64,000 nucleotides of DNA from Rhizobium sp. RM (GCF_013390595.1 NZ_JACAWV010000022.1:1178001-1242000); one strand, 5' to 3'; counted from the first letter of the stretch, positions 26,291 to 36,560 are shown. Numbers and translations: made by a program. The notes: generated from the sequence alone by a model not told the origin.

Positions 26291-28174
26291 ATGGCAAACG
26301 TTGCAGCCGTCAGCGGCTCCGCCCGTCCCATGACGGGTGAAGAGAAGAAGGTGATCTTCGCCTCTTCTCTTGGAACAGTCTTCGAGTGGTATGATTTCTA
26401 TCTGTACGGTTCGCTCGCAATCTATATCGGCGCGAACTTCTTCAGCCAGTATCCGGAAACAACCCGTAATATCTTCGCGCTGCTTGCCTTTGCCGCCGGC
26501 TTCCTCGTACGCCCGTTCGGCGCACTGGTGTTCGGTCGTCTGGGCGATATCGTCGGCCGCAAATACACCTTCCTCATTACCATTCTCATCATGGGCTTCT
26601 CGACCTTTGTGGTCGGCATCCTGCCCGGTGCCTCGCAGATCGGCATTGCAGCCCCCATCATCCTCATCATTCTGCGCATGCTGCAGGGCCTGGCGCTCGG
26701 CGGCGAATATGGCGGTGCGGCGACCTACGTGGCCGAACACGCCCCGAACGGCCGCCGCGGCTATTACACCTCGTGGATTCAGACGACGGCAACACTCGGC
26801 CTGTTCCTCTCGCTGGTGGTCATTCTCGGCGTGCAGTTCGCACTTGGCCGCGAAGCCTTTGCTGCCTGGGGCTGGCGCATCCCGTTCCTGCTGTCAGTCA
26901 TTCTGCTTGGCGTCTCGGTCTGGATTCGTCTGAAAATGAACGAATCCCCTGCTTTCAAGAAGATGAAAGAAGAAGGCAAAACCTCCAAGGCGCCGCTTAG
27001 CGAAGCTTTCGGCCAGTGGAAAAATGCCAAGATCGCCATCATCGCCCTGCTCGGCGCCGTCGTCGGTCAGGCTGTCGTCTGGTACACAGGCCAGTTCTAC
27101 GCACTGTTCTTCCTACAGAGCATCCTGAAGGTGGACGGGCAATCGGCCAACATCATGGTCGCAGCAGCCCTTATCCTCGGCACCAGCTTCTTCGTGATCT
27201 TCGGCTGGCTGTCCGACAAGATCGGTCGCAAGCCGATCATCATGGCCGGCCTCATCCTGGCGATGCTGACCTACTTCCCGCTGTTCAAGGCACTGACCTG
27301 GGCAGGCAATCCGGCACTGGCGGAAGCGCAGGCAACCGTTCGCGCTACTGTAACGGCCGCACCGGGAGACTGCCGGTTCCAGTTCAACCCGACCGGAACG
27401 GCAAAGTTCACCACGTCCTGCGATATCGCCACATCGTTCCTGACACGCAATTCCGTCCCTTATGACGTCGTTGCAGGACCGGCGGGCCAGCCGGCGACCG
27501 TCAAGATCGGCGATGCCACCATCACCAGCTTTGACGCAATCGCAGCCGGTGCAGATGCCGCTGCCAAAGACAGGGCTTTCCAGAAGCAGGTGAACATTGC
27601 CCTGCATGACGGTGGTTATCCGCTGGTCCGCGGTGCTGCCCAGGTGCCGGAAGCCAAGCTGGACGCCTTCATTGCCGCCAATCCGGAACTCGGCCTCAAT
27701 GCCGACGCCGTTCGCGCCACCGAAAGGAAAATGGTCGCCACGGACAAGCTGGTAGCCGACAAGCTGCTGACTGCAGCCGAAACTGGTGGTGCGGCCGAAA
27801 TGGCAGTCTTTACGATTGCCAATGGTGGGACCTTCTCGATGGTCGCCGACCCGGCGAGCGTCAACTGGGTGGTCATTATCGCGGTGCTGACCGTGCTCGT
27901 GATCTATGTGACCATGGTCTACGGCCCGATTGCCGCATTGCTGGTAGAATTGTTCCCGACCCGTATCCGCTACTCTGGCATGTCGCTGCCCTACCACATC
28001 GGCAACGGCTGGTTCGGTGGCCTTCTGCCAGCAACCGCATTCGCCATGAGCGCGGCCAAGGGCGATATCTACTACGGCCTCTGGTATCCGATCATCTTCG
28101 CAGGCATCACGCTGGTCATTGGCCTGCTGTTCCTGCCGGAAACCAAGGATCGCGACATCCACGCGATGGATTGA
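26291..28174 (+). CDS. MFS metabolite:H+ symporter with a large extra loop
   Basis: The 627-aa protein is a major facilitator of the metabolite:H+ symporter group (ProP/ShiA/KgtP-like): ASSLGTVFEWYDFYLYGSLA in helix 1, FGRLGDIVGRKYTFL after helix 2, and ALGGEYGGAATYVAEH in helix 4. Family members are usually 430-550 aa. The extra length is a roughly 180-residue hydrophilic insertion (about residues 340-522) between PLFKALTWAGNPAL and VNWVVIIAVLTVLVIY. It contains a Cys pair spaced 17 apart (APGDC...FTTSC), likely periplasmic and disulfide-linked. SD GGAGGA precedes ATG 26291. The substrate is unknown, probably a dicarboxylate, osmolyte or aromatic acid. Confidence 0.87.
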   Translation: MANVAAVSGSARPMTGEEKKVIFASSLGTVFEWYDFYLYGSLAIYIGANFFSQYPETTRNIFALLAFAAGFLVRPFGALVFGRLGDIVGRKYTFLITILIMGFSTFVVGILPGASQIGIAAPIILIILRMLQGLALGGEYGGAATYVAEHAPNGRRGYYTSWIQTTATLGLFLSLVVILGVQFALGREAFAAWGWRIPFLLSVILLGVSVWIRLKMNESPAFKKMKEEGKTSKAPLSEAFGQWKNAKIAIIALLGAVVGQAVVWYTGQFYALFFLQSILKVDGQSANIMVAAALILGTSFFVIFGWLSDKIGRKPIIMAGLILAMLTYFPLFKALTWAGNPALAEAQATVRATVTAAPGDCRFQFNPTGTAKFTTSCDIATSFLTRNSVPYDVVAGPAGQPATVKIGDATITSFDAIAAGADAAAKDRAFQKQVNIALHDGGYPLVRGAAQVPEAKLDAFIAANPELGLNADAVRATERKMVATDKLVADKLLTAAETGGAAEMAVFTIANGGTFSMVADPASVNWVVIIAVLTVLVIYVTMVYGPIAALLVELFPTRIRYSGMSLPYHIGNGWFGGLLPATAFAMSAAKGDIYYGLWYPIIFAGITLVIGLLFLPETKDRDIHAMD

Positions 28175-28195
28175 TCGAGGTCGAACAGAAAATCG

Positions 28196-28224
28196 AAAAA
28201 CCCGGCAAAACTGCCGGGTTTTTT
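28196..28224 (+). terminator. Rho-independent terminator after the MFS gene
   Basis: The stem AAAAACCCGGCA / TGCCGGGTTTTT has loop AAAC and ends in a T run. Confidence 0.93.
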
Positions 28225-28362
28225 GTTGCCACCGTACGAACCGTACCGAAAGTGACCTTTCCCGGTCGGTCATTCCGTCGCAGGTAGACGCCCACCAATT
28301 TGGAGACAACTGCGCGCGGAATAGGGTATGAGGCGCTATTGATCGGCAGAGGGAGAGCGATT

Positions 28363-29934
28363 TTGAAAATTGGGACACCCAAGGAAATTTATGAGGGCGA
28401 GGCCCGCGTCGGCATGACGCCCGACAGTGCCCTGGCGTTGCAAAAGCTTGGCTACGAATGCGTGATTGAGAGTGGTGCGGGCAAAGCCGCCGGTTTCACC
28501 GACGATGCTTACCGCGCTGCAGGCGTGACCGTGGCCGAGAGCGCGGATGCGCTTTATGCACAGTCAGACGTGATCGCAAAAGTGCGGCCGCCGGAAAATG
28601 GCGAAGTTGCGCGGCTGTCGGCTGACAAGACGCTGATCTCTTTCTTCTATCCCGCCCAGAACAAGGATCTGCTGGAACAGGCCAAGGCCAGTGGCGCGAA
28701 TGTCATCGCCATGGACATGGTGCCGCGCATTTCCCGCGCCCAGAAGATGGACGCCCTGTCCTCCATGGCCAATATCGCTGGTTATCGTGCGGTGATCGAG
28801 GCCGGTAACAACTTCGGTCGCTTCTTCACCGGTCAGGTGACGGCAGCCGGCAAGGTTCCCCCGGCCAAGGTCCTGGTCATTGGCGCAGGTGTCGCTGGCC
28901 TCGCAGCCATCGGTACGGCAACTTCGCTTGGTGCAATCACCTATGCTTTCGACGTACGCCCTGAAGTGGCCGAGCAGATCGAGTCCATGGGTGCCGAGTT
29001 CGTCTATCTCGATTTTGCCGAACAGCAGGATGGTGCAACTACTGGCGGTTACGCCGCTCCGTCCTCGCCCGAGTTCCGAGAAAAGCAGCTTGAGAAGTTC
29101 CGTGAGCTTGCTCCGCAGATCGACATCGTCATCACCACGGCGCTGATCCCTGGACGGGATGCACCGAAACTGTGGCTGGCCGACATGGTCGCCGCCATGA
29201 AGCCGGGTTCGGTCATCATCGATCTCGCTGCCGAACGTGGTGGCAACTGCGATCTGACGGTTGCCGACCAGCGCGTCGTGTCCGAAAACGGCGTCATCGT
29301 CATCGGCTATACGGATTTCCCGAGCCGCATGGCGACGCAGGCTTCGACGCTCTACGCTACCAACATCCGTCACATGATGACCGATCTGACGCCTGCGAAG
29401 GACGGTCAGGTTGTTCATAATATGGAAGATGATGTCATTCGCGGCGCAACCGTGACCTATCAGGGCGACATCACTTTCCCGCCACCACCACCGAAGATTC
29501 AGGCCATTGCCGCGCAGAAACCGAAGGAAAAAGCCAAGGAGCTGACGCCGGCGGAAAAGCATGCCAAGGAACTGGCGGAATTCAAGGCGCAGACGAAGAG
29601 CCAGGTTGGCCTCTTGGCTGTTGGCACGGCCATCCTGCTTCTCGTCGGCGTTTACGCCCCTGCAAGTTTCATGAGCCATTTCATCGTTTTTGTGCTCGCC
29701 TGCTTTATCGGTTTCCAGGTCATCTGGAATGTCAGCCACTCGTTGCACACGCCGCTGATGGCCGTGACGAACGCCATCTCAGGCATCGTCATTCTCGGCG
29801 CACTCTTGCAGATCGGCTCCAGCAACTGGTTGGTGGTCATCCTTGCCGCTCTTTCCGTCCTGATCGCCACGATCAACATCGTCGGCGGTTTCCTCGTAAC
29901 ACGGCGCATGCTCGCCATGTTCCAGAAGTCCTGA
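28363..29934 (+). CDS. pntA: NAD(P) transhydrogenase, subunit alpha
   Basis: This 523-aa subunit of the proton-pumping transhydrogenase moves hydride between NADH and NADP+ at the inner membrane, supplying NADPH. It starts at TTG 28363, with GGGAG 7 bases upstream, giving the normal start [20 protein letters not shown]. The NAD(H)-binding domain I carries [13 protein letters not shown] and the RQD-like region. A charged linker rich in Lys and Glu ([18 protein letters not shown]) leads to about four C-terminal membrane helices. This is the single-chain form as in E. coli, not the split PntAA/PntAB form found in many alphaproteobacteria. pntB follows after 20 bases. Confidence 0.95.
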   Translation: MKIGTPKEIYEGEARVGMTPDSALALQKLGYECVIESGAGKAAGFTDDAYRAAGVTVAESADALYAQSDVIAKVRPPENGEVARLSADKTLISFFYPAQNKDLLEQAKASGANVIAMDMVPRISRAQKMDALSSMANIAGYRAVIEAGNNFGRFFTGQVTAAGKVPPAKVLVIGAGVAGLAAIGTATSLGAITYAFDVRPEVAEQIESMGAEFVYLDFAEQQDGATTGGYAAPSSPEFREKQLEKFRELAPQIDIVITTALIPGRDAPKLWLADMVAAMKPGSVIIDLAAERGGNCDLTVADQRVVSENGVIVIGYTDFPSRMATQASTLYATNIRHMMTDLTPAKDGQVVHNMEDDVIRGATVTYQGDITFPPPPPKIQAIAAQKPKEKAKELTPAEKHAKELAEFKAQTKSQVGLLAVGTAILLLVGVYAPASFMSHFIVFVLACFIGFQVIWNVSHSLHTPLMAVTNAISGIVILGALLQIGSSNWLVVILAALSVLIATINIVGGFLVTRRMLAMFQKS

Positions 29935-29954
29935 GCCGTGCGGGGATCTCATAA

Positions 29955-31388
29955 ATGACCATTGGTATTGTTTCCGCGGCCTATGTTGCCGCAGCCGTTC
30001 TGTTCATCCTCTCCCTTGGCGGTCTTTCCGGTCAGGAAAGCGCAAAGCGGGCCGTCTGGTACGGCATCGTCGGCATGGGGCTTGCCGTCATCGCCACGGT
30101 TTTCGGACCCGGCGTCGGACACTGGTTCATCGTGCTTCTGATGCTGGCAGGCGGTTCGGTGCTCGGCTACTTTGTCGCAAGCCGCGTGCAGATGACCGAA
30201 ATGCCGCAGCTCGTAGCGGCACTGCACTCCTTTGTCGGTCTTGCTGCCGTTTTCATCGGCTTCAACGCCCATATCGAGGAAGCCCATGTTGCTGGCCTCG
30301 ATGAGGCTGCGCGCGCAGCGCTCACCGGCTTCTCCGCCATCCTGGCGCACAAGACCCCCGTTGAACTGGCCATCATGAAGGTCGAGGTTTTCCTTGGTGT
30401 CTTCATTGGTGCCGTAACGTTCACCGGCTCCGTCATTGCTTTCGGCAAGCTGGCAGGCAAGGTCGACGGCAAGGCGAAGAAGCTGCCAGGCGGCCACTTC
30501 CTCAATGCCGGTGCGGCCATTGCTTCGCTGCTGCTGCTGGTCATGTACTGCAATGGCGCCGGCATCTGGACACTGATCCTGATGACGCTTCTTGCCTTCT
30601 TCATCGGTTACCACCTGATCATGGGTATCGGCGGCGCCGATATGCCGGTCGTGGTTTCGATGCTGAACAGCTATTCCGGCTGGGCGGCAGCGGCCATCGG
30701 CTTCACCCTCGGCAACGATCTCCTGATCGTCACGGGCGCTCTGGTCGGTTCCTCGGGTGCGATCCTGTCATACATCATGTGCAAGGCCATGAATCGCTCC
30801 TTTGTGTCGGTCATCCTCGGCGGCTTCGGCGGCACGACGGGTCCGGCAATGGAAATCGAGGGCGAGCAGGTCGCAATCGACGCCGAAGGTGTTGCCGCGG
30901 CGCTGAACGATGCCGACAGTGTCATCATCGTCCCGGGTTACGGCATGGCGGTGGCGCAGGCTCAGCAAGCCGTTTCAGAGCTGACGCGCAAGCTGCGTGC
31001 CGACGGCAAGACGGTGCGTTTTGCCATCCATCCGGTCGCAGGTCGTCTGCCCGGCCACATGAACGTGTTGCTCGCCGAGGCGAAGGTGCCATACGACATC
31101 GTGCTTGAGATGGACGAGATCAACGAAGACTTCCCGAATACGGACGTCGTCATCGTCATCGGCTCGAACGACATCGTCAACCCGGCTGCTCAGGATGATC
31201 CGAACTCGCCCATCGCCGGCATGCCGGTTCTGGAAGTGTGGAAATCCAAGCTGGTGATCGTCTCCAAGCGTGGCCAGGGAACAGGATATTCCGGTATCGA
31301 AAACCCGCTGTTCTACAAGGACAACACCCGCATGTTCTACGGGGACGCGAAAAAGTCCATCAACGACCTTCTCCCCCTCATCAAGTAA
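29955..31388 (+). CDS. pntB: NAD(P) transhydrogenase, subunit beta
   Basis: The 477-aa subunit contributes about nine membrane helices of the proton channel (domain II) and the C-terminal NADP(H)-binding domain III. The domain III motifs are [15 protein letters not shown] (near residue 320), [18 protein letters not shown], and [10 protein letters not shown]...[11 protein letters not shown]. It is co-transcribed with pntA, and a strong terminator follows within 4 bases of the stop. Confidence 0.96.
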   Translation: MTIGIVSAAYVAAAVLFILSLGGLSGQESAKRAVWYGIVGMGLAVIATVFGPGVGHWFIVLLMLAGGSVLGYFVASRVQMTEMPQLVAALHSFVGLAAVFIGFNAHIEEAHVAGLDEAARAALTGFSAILAHKTPVELAIMKVEVFLGVFIGAVTFTGSVIAFGKLAGKVDGKAKKLPGGHFLNAGAAIASLLLLVMYCNGAGIWTLILMTLLAFFIGYHLIMGIGGADMPVVVSMLNSYSGWAAAAIGFTLGNDLLIVTGALVGSSGAILSYIMCKAMNRSFVSVILGGFGGTTGPAMEIEGEQVAIDAEGVAAALNDADSVIIVPGYGMAVAQAQQAVSELTRKLRADGKTVRFAIHPVAGRLPGHMNVLLAEAKVPYDIVLEMDEINEDFPNTDVVIVIGSNDIVNPAAQDDPNSPIAGMPVLEVWKSKLVIVSKRGQGTGYSGIENPLFYKDNTRMFYGDAKKSINDLLPLIK

Positions 31389-31391
31389 AAC

Positions 31392-31427
31392 AAAAGGGCG
31401 TTTCCAGTTTTCGGAAACGCCCTTTTT
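31392..31427. terminator. Bidirectional terminator between pntB and rutF
   Basis: AAAAGGGCGTTTCC / GGAAACGCCCTTTT (14 bp) has a 7-base loop and T runs on both strands, so it ends the pnt operon and the convergent rut operon. Confidence 0.93.
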
Positions 31428-31453
31428 CATGAAATGATTGTCTGAAACGTGCG

Positions 31454-31978
31454 TCAGAGAACGTGATAGCTGCGGTTGAAATACATCAGCGCCTGCTCGC
31501 GATCACTGATCACCATATCCACCACTTCGCAAATCAGGATGTCGTGCGTTCCACCGTCATGTGCGGTGCGGATACGGCAATCGAACGAGACGAGTGCGTC
31601 CTCGAGGACCGGTGCACCAGTCTGAAGCGCATGCCAGCGTCCAGCCGCAAAACGCTGCTCTACCGGCGTCTTTCCACCGAACAGACTGCTCAATTCCTGA
31701 TGCTGTGCGCCAAGCGTATTGACGCAGACGACGCCATTCGCCTTGACGGTGTTGTAAGCGGAGGAATTGCGGTTGATGCAAACGAGCAAGGTCGGAGGAT
31801 TGTCCGAAACGCTGCAAACGGCTGTTGCGGCAAAACCGGCTCGACCCGCCGCGCCATCCGTTGTCACGACATGCACCGCTGCCGCCAGTCGCGACATGGC
31901 GTTTCGATATTCAAGGCCAAGCTCTTGTGCAGTCTTCGCCTCCATGCGCATTTCCTTTTCCAGAGACACCATCTGCAT
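31454..31978 (-). CDS. rutF: Flavin reductase of the pyrimidine (Rut) pathway
   Basis: The 174-aa FMN reductase family protein supplies reduced FMN to the RutA monooxygenase. The flavin-binding pattern [18 protein letters not shown], then [31 protein letters not shown], is typical of the HpaC/RutF group. ATG 31978 is preceded by AAGGAAGG; ATG 31945 (MEAKTAQE) is an alternative. It is the last gene of the rutABCDEF operon and is followed by the bidirectional terminator. Confidence 0.92.
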   Translation of the reverse strand: MQMVSLEKEMRMEAKTAQELGLEYRNAMSRLAAAVHVVTTDGAAGRAGFAATAVCSVSDNPPTLLVCINRNSSAYNTVKANGVVCVNTLGAQHQELSSLFGGKTPVEQRFAAGRWHALQTGAPVLEDALVSFDCRIRTAHDGGTHDILICEVVDMVISDREQALMYFNRSYHVL

Positions 31979-32004
31979 CTAACCTATCCTTCCTTAACAG
32001 GCTC

Positions 32005-32595
32005 TCAAGCCAGGACGCAGGCGTCTTCGAAAGCAAAGCGCGGAAGGCGCCCAAACAGCTTCGACGGATCACCGTGGCCCAGATTGATGAGAAAGTTGGA
32101 TTTCCATGTCGTGCCAGCGAAGAACGCTTCATCCACCTTGTTTTTATCGAAGCCGGACATGGCACCGGTATCAAGACCGAGCGCACGCGCGGCCATGATG
32201 AGATAACCAGCTTGCAAGGTTGCATTACGGAACGCCGTCTCCTCGGCCATGGCCGGGCTGGATGTGAACCAGGAGCGGGCATCGGCGTGGGGGAACAGCA
32301 CCGGCAGCTTTTCGTAAAACTCGCTGTCGATTGCGGCAATCACCGTAACCGGAGCGCTCATGGTTTTTTCGAGATTGCCGGATGAAAGCGCCGGTCGCAG
32401 CTTTTCCTTGCCTTCGGCAGTACGCACGAACACGAAACGTGCTGGCGAGCAATTGGCCGAAGTTGGGCCCATCTTCGTCAGATCGTAAAGTTTCGTCAGA
32501 AGTTCATCGCTGACAGGCTCGCCATTCCAGCCATTATGGGTGCGGGCTTCGGTGAAAAGCGCGGCAAGTGCCTGATTGTCCAGTGCAGTCGTCAT
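32005..32595 (-). CDS. rutE: Nitroreductase-family malonic semialdehyde reductase
   Basis: The 196-aa FMN enzyme reduces toxic 3-oxopropanoate (malonic semialdehyde) to 3-hydroxypropanoate at the end of the Rut pathway. The sequence shows [21 protein letters not shown] at the N-terminus, [19 protein letters not shown] for FMN binding, and [12 protein letters not shown] in the C-terminal half, all typical of RutE. It starts 16 bases after rutD ends, in operon order. Confidence 0.93.
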   Translation of the reverse strand: MTTALDNQALAALFTEARTHNGWNGEPVSDELLTKLYDLTKMGPTSANCSPARFVFVRTAEGKEKLRPALSSGNLEKTMSAPVTVIAAIDSEFYEKLPVLFPHADARSWFTSSPAMAEETAFRNATLQAGYLIMAARALGLDTGAMSGFDKNKVDEAFFAGTTWKSNFLINLGHGDPSKLFGRLPRFAFEDACVLA

Positions 32596-32611
32596 TGAAT
32601 TGAAGGTCCCG

Positions 32612-33400
32612 TCAGTTTGTTTGCGATGCCGGTAGCAGAAACTGCATGAGGCGTCTGTTGAAAAAATCCGGCTCGGTCACGTTTACCGCATGCGCTCCAA
32701 AATCCATGAGGCAAAGTTCGGCCTGCGGCAGCCTTTCCGCCAGTCGAACAGACCGGGTGTAGGGAACCAGAAGATCATCCCTGGTCGCGACCACAAGGGT
32801 GGAATTGCCGATGTCAGCCAGACGATCGTCGAGATCAAAGCCTCTCAGTGCCGCGATACGCCGCAGCACATTCGTCTTTCCCTGAAAATGCGACACACCA
32901 TGCACGTCATCCTTTGCCAGACGCTCGGCGTTTTCCGACATCCACACCGCCGGATACAGGAACAGCGGCTGCGCCTTCACAAAGGCTTCGACACCGGACT
33001 TTTCCAGAAGTTCAATACGAACGTCGAAGCAACGGCCGGAATGCGGGTCCGCTTTGCTCCATGCATTGATCAGAACGAGCTTGTCGATCAGTTCGGGTTT
33101 GCGAAGAGCAAGATCGAGACCGACCAGACCACCAAGTGCATGGCCCATGAAATGAAATGTCTCGAGGTTCAGGGCAGTGGCAATCTCCAGAACATCATCG
33201 GCCATAGCCGATATACCGCCCTCCGATGCCTCGCCGCCCGTTCGACCCGTGCCACGATGGTCATAGGTGACGACACGGAAGTGTTCGGCAAGCAGAGCAA
33301 TCTGCGGCGCCCAGTAAGCGCCCGATCCGCCAAGCCCGGAAGACAGGATAATCGTTTCTGCCTGCGGGAAAGCCCCGCCATGAACCTCAAAATGCATCAT
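32612..33400 (-). CDS. rutD: Alpha/beta hydrolase of the Rut pathway
   Basis: This 262-aa alpha/beta-hydrolase-fold protein is thought to speed aminoacrylate hydrolysis. The oxyanion region is [11 protein letters not shown]. The elbow reads GHALGG, with Ala where a Ser nucleophile would stand; RutD proteins share this, so it is a family trait and not damage. The Asp and His positions ([17 protein letters not shown]) are kept. It starts 14 bases after rutC. Confidence 0.9.
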   Translation of the reverse strand: MMHFEVHGGAFPQAETIILSSGLGGSGAYWAPQIALLAEHFRVVTYDHRGTGRTGGEASEGGISAMADDVLEIATALNLETFHFMGHALGGLVGLDLALRKPELIDKLVLINAWSKADPHSGRCFDVRIELLEKSGVEAFVKAQPLFLYPAVWMSENAERLAKDDVHGVSHFQGKTNVLRRIAALRGFDLDDRLADIGNSTLVVATRDDLLVPYTRSVRLAERLPQAELCLMDFGAHAVNVTEPDFFNRRLMQFLLPASQTN

Positions 33401-33414
33401 GATTGCGGGTGCCC

Positions 33415-33801
33415 TTATTTGCCGATATGGGCAACGGTGGCGATTTCCACCAGAGCGTCAGGCTTCACCAGACCGCACTGGATGCAATAACGCGCCGGTT
33501 TGTCACCGGGAAAATACTCGGCATAGACCTTGTTGACGGCCTGATAATTCGCCCAGTCGGTGATGAAGATGTGGTTCATCGTCACGTCTTCCATGGTGCC
33601 ACCAGCCGTTTCGATGACAGACTTGATGGTTTCCAGCACATGCCGGGTCTGCGCACCCGCATCACCCACGTGCACCACGTTGTTGTCCTTGTCGAACGGT
33701 AGCGTACCCGAGACGTAAACGACGCCGTCCGCCAGTGTTCCCGGCGAGTACGGGGCGATGGGCTTGGACGTTCCTTCAGGCACGACGATCTTTTTCGGCA
33801 T
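33415..33801 (-). CDS. rutC: RidA-family aminoacrylate deaminase
   Basis: The 128-aa YjgF/RidA protein helps convert 3-aminoacrylate to malonic semialdehyde. The trimer-forming family motifs are seen: [21 protein letters not shown] and [22 protein letters not shown], which carries the binding-site Arg. The neighbours rutB and rutD fix the assignment among the many RidA paralogues. Confidence 0.92.
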   Translation of the reverse strand: MPKKIVVPEGTSKPIAPYSPGTLADGVVYVSGTLPFDKDNNVVHVGDAGAQTRHVLETIKSVIETAGGTMEDVTMNHIFITDWANYQAVNKVYAEYFPGDKPARYCIQCGLVKPDALVEIATVAHIGK

Positions 33802-33828
33802 TACATTCTCCTCTTTTAGCGTTCGGGA

Positions 33829-34569
33829 TCAGTCTTGGACGGGAGCGGCCTGAGAAATCACGCCGCAGAAATCATTGACGGTCGCGACCCAGCCGAAGAA
33901 TTTTTCGACGTTGTAGACCGTGGCCTGCTGGATGTAGTCCGGCCCAAGATGATGGGTCGCATCTTCCAGCATGACACCGAAATATTCGAGATGGAAAGCA
34001 TCGCGAAGCGAGCTCTCGACGCAGACATTGGTAGCGATACCAACGAAAACGAGATTGCGAATACCACGTGCCCGCAGCACACTATCCATATTGGTGTTGA
34101 AGAAACCGCTGTAACGCGTCTTCGGCACCAGAATGTCGCCCGGCTGCGGTTGTAGCTCATCGACGATGGCGTAGTCCCAGGTTCCCTTGGCCAGAAGCTG
34201 ACCCTGCAATTCGGGATTGGCCCGCATATGCTTCAAGGCATTGGACTTGTGCCAGTTTGGCGAACCGGGACCTCCCGCCTCGACATACTCCTTGTCCCAG
34301 CCGTTCTGGAAGTAAATGACCTGAACCCCTGCTGCACGCGCCGCATCCAGCGTCTTCTTGATGTTTGCAATGGTGCCTTTCGCGCCAGAAATGTCGAACC
34401 CGGCGAGATCAACATAACCGCCTTCAGTCGAATAGGCGTTTTGCATATCAACCACCACAACAGCGGTTTCGCTTGGATTAAGCGTGATCGGCTCCGGCCG
34501 GGCCGGAAGCGTGACGCTCTCCGACCGGCTTTTCGGCGCCCGGTATCCTGCCACGATGGCCTCGCTCAT
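33829..34569 (-). CDS. rutB: Ureidoacrylate amidohydrolase (isochorismatase fold)
   Basis: The 246-aa enzyme hydrolyses ureidoacrylate peracid (or ureidoacrylate) to aminoacrylate and carbamate, releasing ammonia. The cysteine-hydrolase triad is visible: Asp41 in VVVDMQNAY, Lys150 in VPKTRYSGF and Cys183 in [11 protein letters not shown]. Its ATG overlaps the rutA stop by four bases, which implies translational coupling. Confidence 0.95.
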   Translation of the reverse strand: MSEAIVAGYRAPKSRSESVTLPARPEPITLNPSETAVVVVDMQNAYSTEGGYVDLAGFDISGAKGTIANIKKTLDAARAAGVQVIYFQNGWDKEYVEAGGPGSPNWHKSNALKHMRANPELQGQLLAKGTWDYAIVDELQPQPGDILVPKTRYSGFFNTNMDSVLRARGIRNLVFVGIATNVCVESSLRDAFHLEYFGVMLEDATHHLGPDYIQQATVYNVEKFFGWVATVNDFCGVISQAAPVQD

Positions 34570-35657
34570 TCTGCTGCCTCCAATGCGGACTTGATATGCT
34601 GACGGCTCTTCATCAGCGGCTGCACATATTTGCCGAATTTCTCGATGCCTTCGACAAAATCATCGAAGGTCAGCATGACGCCACCGGTGCCAGGCACTTC
34701 GCTCATTTCATCCAGCATCGCCGCGACCTCCTCATAAGAACCGATGATCGTTCCCATGTTGATGTTGACAGCCGAGACAGGGTTGGACATGTGCCGGACG
34801 TTGGTGTCGGAGCCCGACTTGGTATCGGCAGCACTTTGCAAGCCGAGCCACTTGATCGCTTCCTCATCGGCACCGGCCTTGTAGTGTTCCCACTTAGCCC
34901 AGGCGTCTTCGGATTTTTCCTCGGCAAGAACCATGGTGAGGACGAAGGAACGCACGTCGCGACCCGTCTTTTCATTGGCGGCCAACAGCCGCTCATTGGT
35001 CGGCGCGAAGGCCTTGGGCGTATTGACGCCGACACCGAAACAAAAACTGTAATCAGCAAACTTCGCCGAAAAGGCCATGCCGGCATTGGAGGACCCGGCG
35101 CAGATAAGTTTTACGTCGCCTTGCGGCACGGGCTTCATCCGGCAGTCTTCCATAGTGAAATACTTGCCCTTCAGGTCCGACTGCCCCGTGGTCAGCAGTT
35201 CCTTCAAAACAGTCGTATATTCATCGAGATATTCGTAACGATCGGCGAAATATTCGTCACCCGGCCACAGGCCCATCTGGCTGTATTCCGGTCGCTGCCA
35301 GCCAGTAACGAGATTGATGCCGAAACGGCCGCCGGAGATGCTGTCGATCGTGGTCGCCATACGCGCCACGATGGCGGGGGGCATGACCAGAGTTGCGGCG
35401 GTGCCGAACAGCTTGATCTTGGAGGTGACGGCAGCAAGACCCGCCATCAACGTGAAGGACTCCAGATTGTAGTCCCAGAATTCCGTCTTGCCGCCAAAGC
35501 CGCGCAGCTTGATCATCGAAAGCGCGAAGTCGAAACCGTATTTTTCGGCCTTTAGCGTGATTTCCTTGTTCAGTTCAAAACTCGGCTTGTATTGCGGCGA
35601 GTTCTCCGAGAGCAGCCACCCATTGTTCCCGATCGGAATAAAAACACCAATTTCCAT
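34566..35657 (-). CDS. rutA: Pyrimidine monooxygenase
   Basis: The 363-aa flavin-dependent luciferase-like oxygenase opens the uracil ring at the first step of the Rut pathway, using FMNH2 from RutF. The N-terminus [20 protein letters not shown] and the [16 protein letters not shown] segment are characteristic of RutA. It is the first gene of rutABCDEF. A sigma-54 promoter lies 54 bases upstream, with a large palindrome and an NtrC-like site further out, so expression probably rises under nitrogen limitation. Neither rutG (uracil permease) nor rutR is present in this window. Confidence 0.96.
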   Translation of the reverse strand: MEIGVFIPIGNNGWLLSENSPQYKPSFELNKEITLKAEKYGFDFALSMIKLRGFGGKTEFWDYNLESFTLMAGLAAVTSKIKLFGTAATLVMPPAIVARMATTIDSISGGRFGINLVTGWQRPEYSQMGLWPGDEYFADRYEYLDEYTTVLKELLTTGQSDLKGKYFTMEDCRMKPVPQGDVKLICAGSSNAGMAFSAKFADYSFCFGVGVNTPKAFAPTNERLLAANEKTGRDVRSFVLTMVLAEEKSEDAWAKWEHYKAGADEEAIKWLGLQSAADTKSGSDTNVRHMSNPVSAVNINMGTIIGSYEEVAAMLDEMSEVPGTGGVMLTFDDFVEGIEKFGKYVQPLMKSRQHIKSALEAAE

Positions 35658-35710
35658 TTGGCTTGTCCTTCCCCTTTTTCACATCAGGCATGTCCTGATT
35701 TGACAATTGA

Positions 35711-35729
35711 GAAGCAGGTTCCGTGCCAA
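35711..35729 (-). promoter_or_regulatory. Sigma-54 (RpoN) promoter of the rut operon
   Basis: The minus strand reads TTGGCACGGAACCTGCTTC. It matches the sigma-54 consensus TGGCACG-N4-TTGCW except one base, with GG and GC exactly 10 bases apart. The expected transcript start is near 35702, 45 bases before rutA. Confidence 0.8.
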
Positions 35730-35780
35730 ACAAAAAAATCTATACTATTCAATGGCATGGATGCTTGCCCTCAAATAATT

Positions 35781-35815
35781 TTTACCGAAAGATAAAAAAT
35801 TTATCATTCGGTAAA
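35781..35815. promoter_or_regulatory. 35-bp near-perfect palindrome at enhancer distance
   Basis: The arms TTTACCGAAAGATAAA (35781-35796) and TTTATCATTCGGTAAA (35800-35815) match at 15 of 16 positions around a 3-base AAA centre. The centre is about 95 bases upstream of the predicted rut transcript start, where sigma-54 activators bind. It does not resemble the E. coli RutR box or the NtrC box. It could also serve the heme oxygenase side, but it lies beyond that gene's terminator. Confidence 0.7.
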
Positions 35816-35821
35816 TAAACC

Positions 35822-35838
35822 TGCTCAAATCTTTAGCA
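35822..35838. promoter_or_regulatory. Weak NtrC-like site
   Basis: TGCTCAAATCTTTAGCA keeps the outer TGC and GCA at the 17-base spacing of NtrC boxes (TGCACC-N5-GGTGCA), but not the inner bases. It is centred about 128 bases from the predicted rut start. Confidence 0.3.
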
Positions 35839-35859
35839 CGAATATCGGGGCCTGAACAG

Positions 35860-35888
35860 AAAAAGGGCGGCCGATGAGGCCGCCCTTT
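35860..35888 (-). terminator. Terminator after heme oxygenase
   Basis: The 11-bp stem AAAGGGCGGCC / GGCCGCCCTTT has a 5-base loop and TTTTTC following on the minus strand. Confidence 0.88.
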
Positions 35889-35914
35889 ATTTATGCCAAT
35901 AATAGGTCAATGTT

Positions 35915-36526
35915 TTAGACGAGACGTTGCTCGGCATAGGCGTGAACCGCACGGAACGCCGCTTCGGCAGCAGCAATCACGCGCGCCTCTTCTTCCTCGC
36001 TCAGTTCGATTTCATCGAGTGCCGCCGTAAAGGTCCGCCAATGCAGGCCGCGCCCTTCCGGGGCCCCAGCCAGATGCCGGGCGCCGAACTCTTCGTTGAG
36101 GCCAAGCTTTGCGGCATCCTTGAGAAGGAAAGCGGCGCCAAGGTTGGAGCCTTCAACCACATAGAGCCAACCCATCGCTTCCGGCAGATCGAACGCGGTT
36201 TCGCTGGTGAAACGAGGGGTTTTCGTTTCGGGCAAGGTGCGCTCCAGGTCGGCAAGATCCTGCTCGATCATCGACAGACGACGACGGCCCTTGAGGTCCG
36301 GCAGCAGGCCGTCCAGCGTGTCGTTGGAGAAGAAGACATCCAGGTCGCGGTGAAACAGATATTGGGTCTCTACGAATTTTCCGTAGTTGTCCCGGCTCTC
36401 AAAAGGCTTCGCCGCCATGATGAAAGTGTCCAGCCCGCCATGCGCGCCGCGCGTTGCAGCCTTCAGGCGCTTTGCCCGGCTCTGCTCTGCATCTCCCGCC
36501 ACCGTCGGCGTCTCAGCAATACTCAT
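35915..36526 (-). CDS. Biliverdin-producing heme oxygenase
   Basis: The 203-aa enzyme of the bacterial HemO/BphO group opens heme to biliverdin, CO and iron. The proximal His lies in KAATRGAHGGLDTFIM, and the distal-helix pattern is MGWLYVVEGSNLGAAFL. The start is ATG 36526, 9 bases after AGGG; ATG 36535 touches the SD directly and is less likely. The gene is single and has its own promoter with a near-IRO box, so iron control is plausible. No bacteriophytochrome gene or heme-uptake gene is adjacent, so the roles in iron release and in chromophore supply cannot be separated. Confidence 0.9.
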   Translation of the reverse strand: MSIAETPTVAGDAEQSRAKRLKAATRGAHGGLDTFIMAAKPFESRDNYGKFVETQYLFHRDLDVFFSNDTLDGLLPDLKGRRRLSMIEQDLADLERTLPETKTPRFTSETAFDLPEAMGWLYVVEGSNLGAAFLLKDAAKLGLNEEFGARHLAGAPEGRGLHWRTFTAALDEIELSEEEEARVIAAAEAAFRAVHAYAEQRLV

Positions 36527-36560
36527 CACATTCATCCCTGTTGCCCGCTATTGGAACCGT

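Noticed and set aside
32612-33400. RutD as an inactivated enzyme because of GHALGG
   Set aside because: The Ala at the elbow is a shared trait of RutD proteins, so it is not damage specific to this gene.
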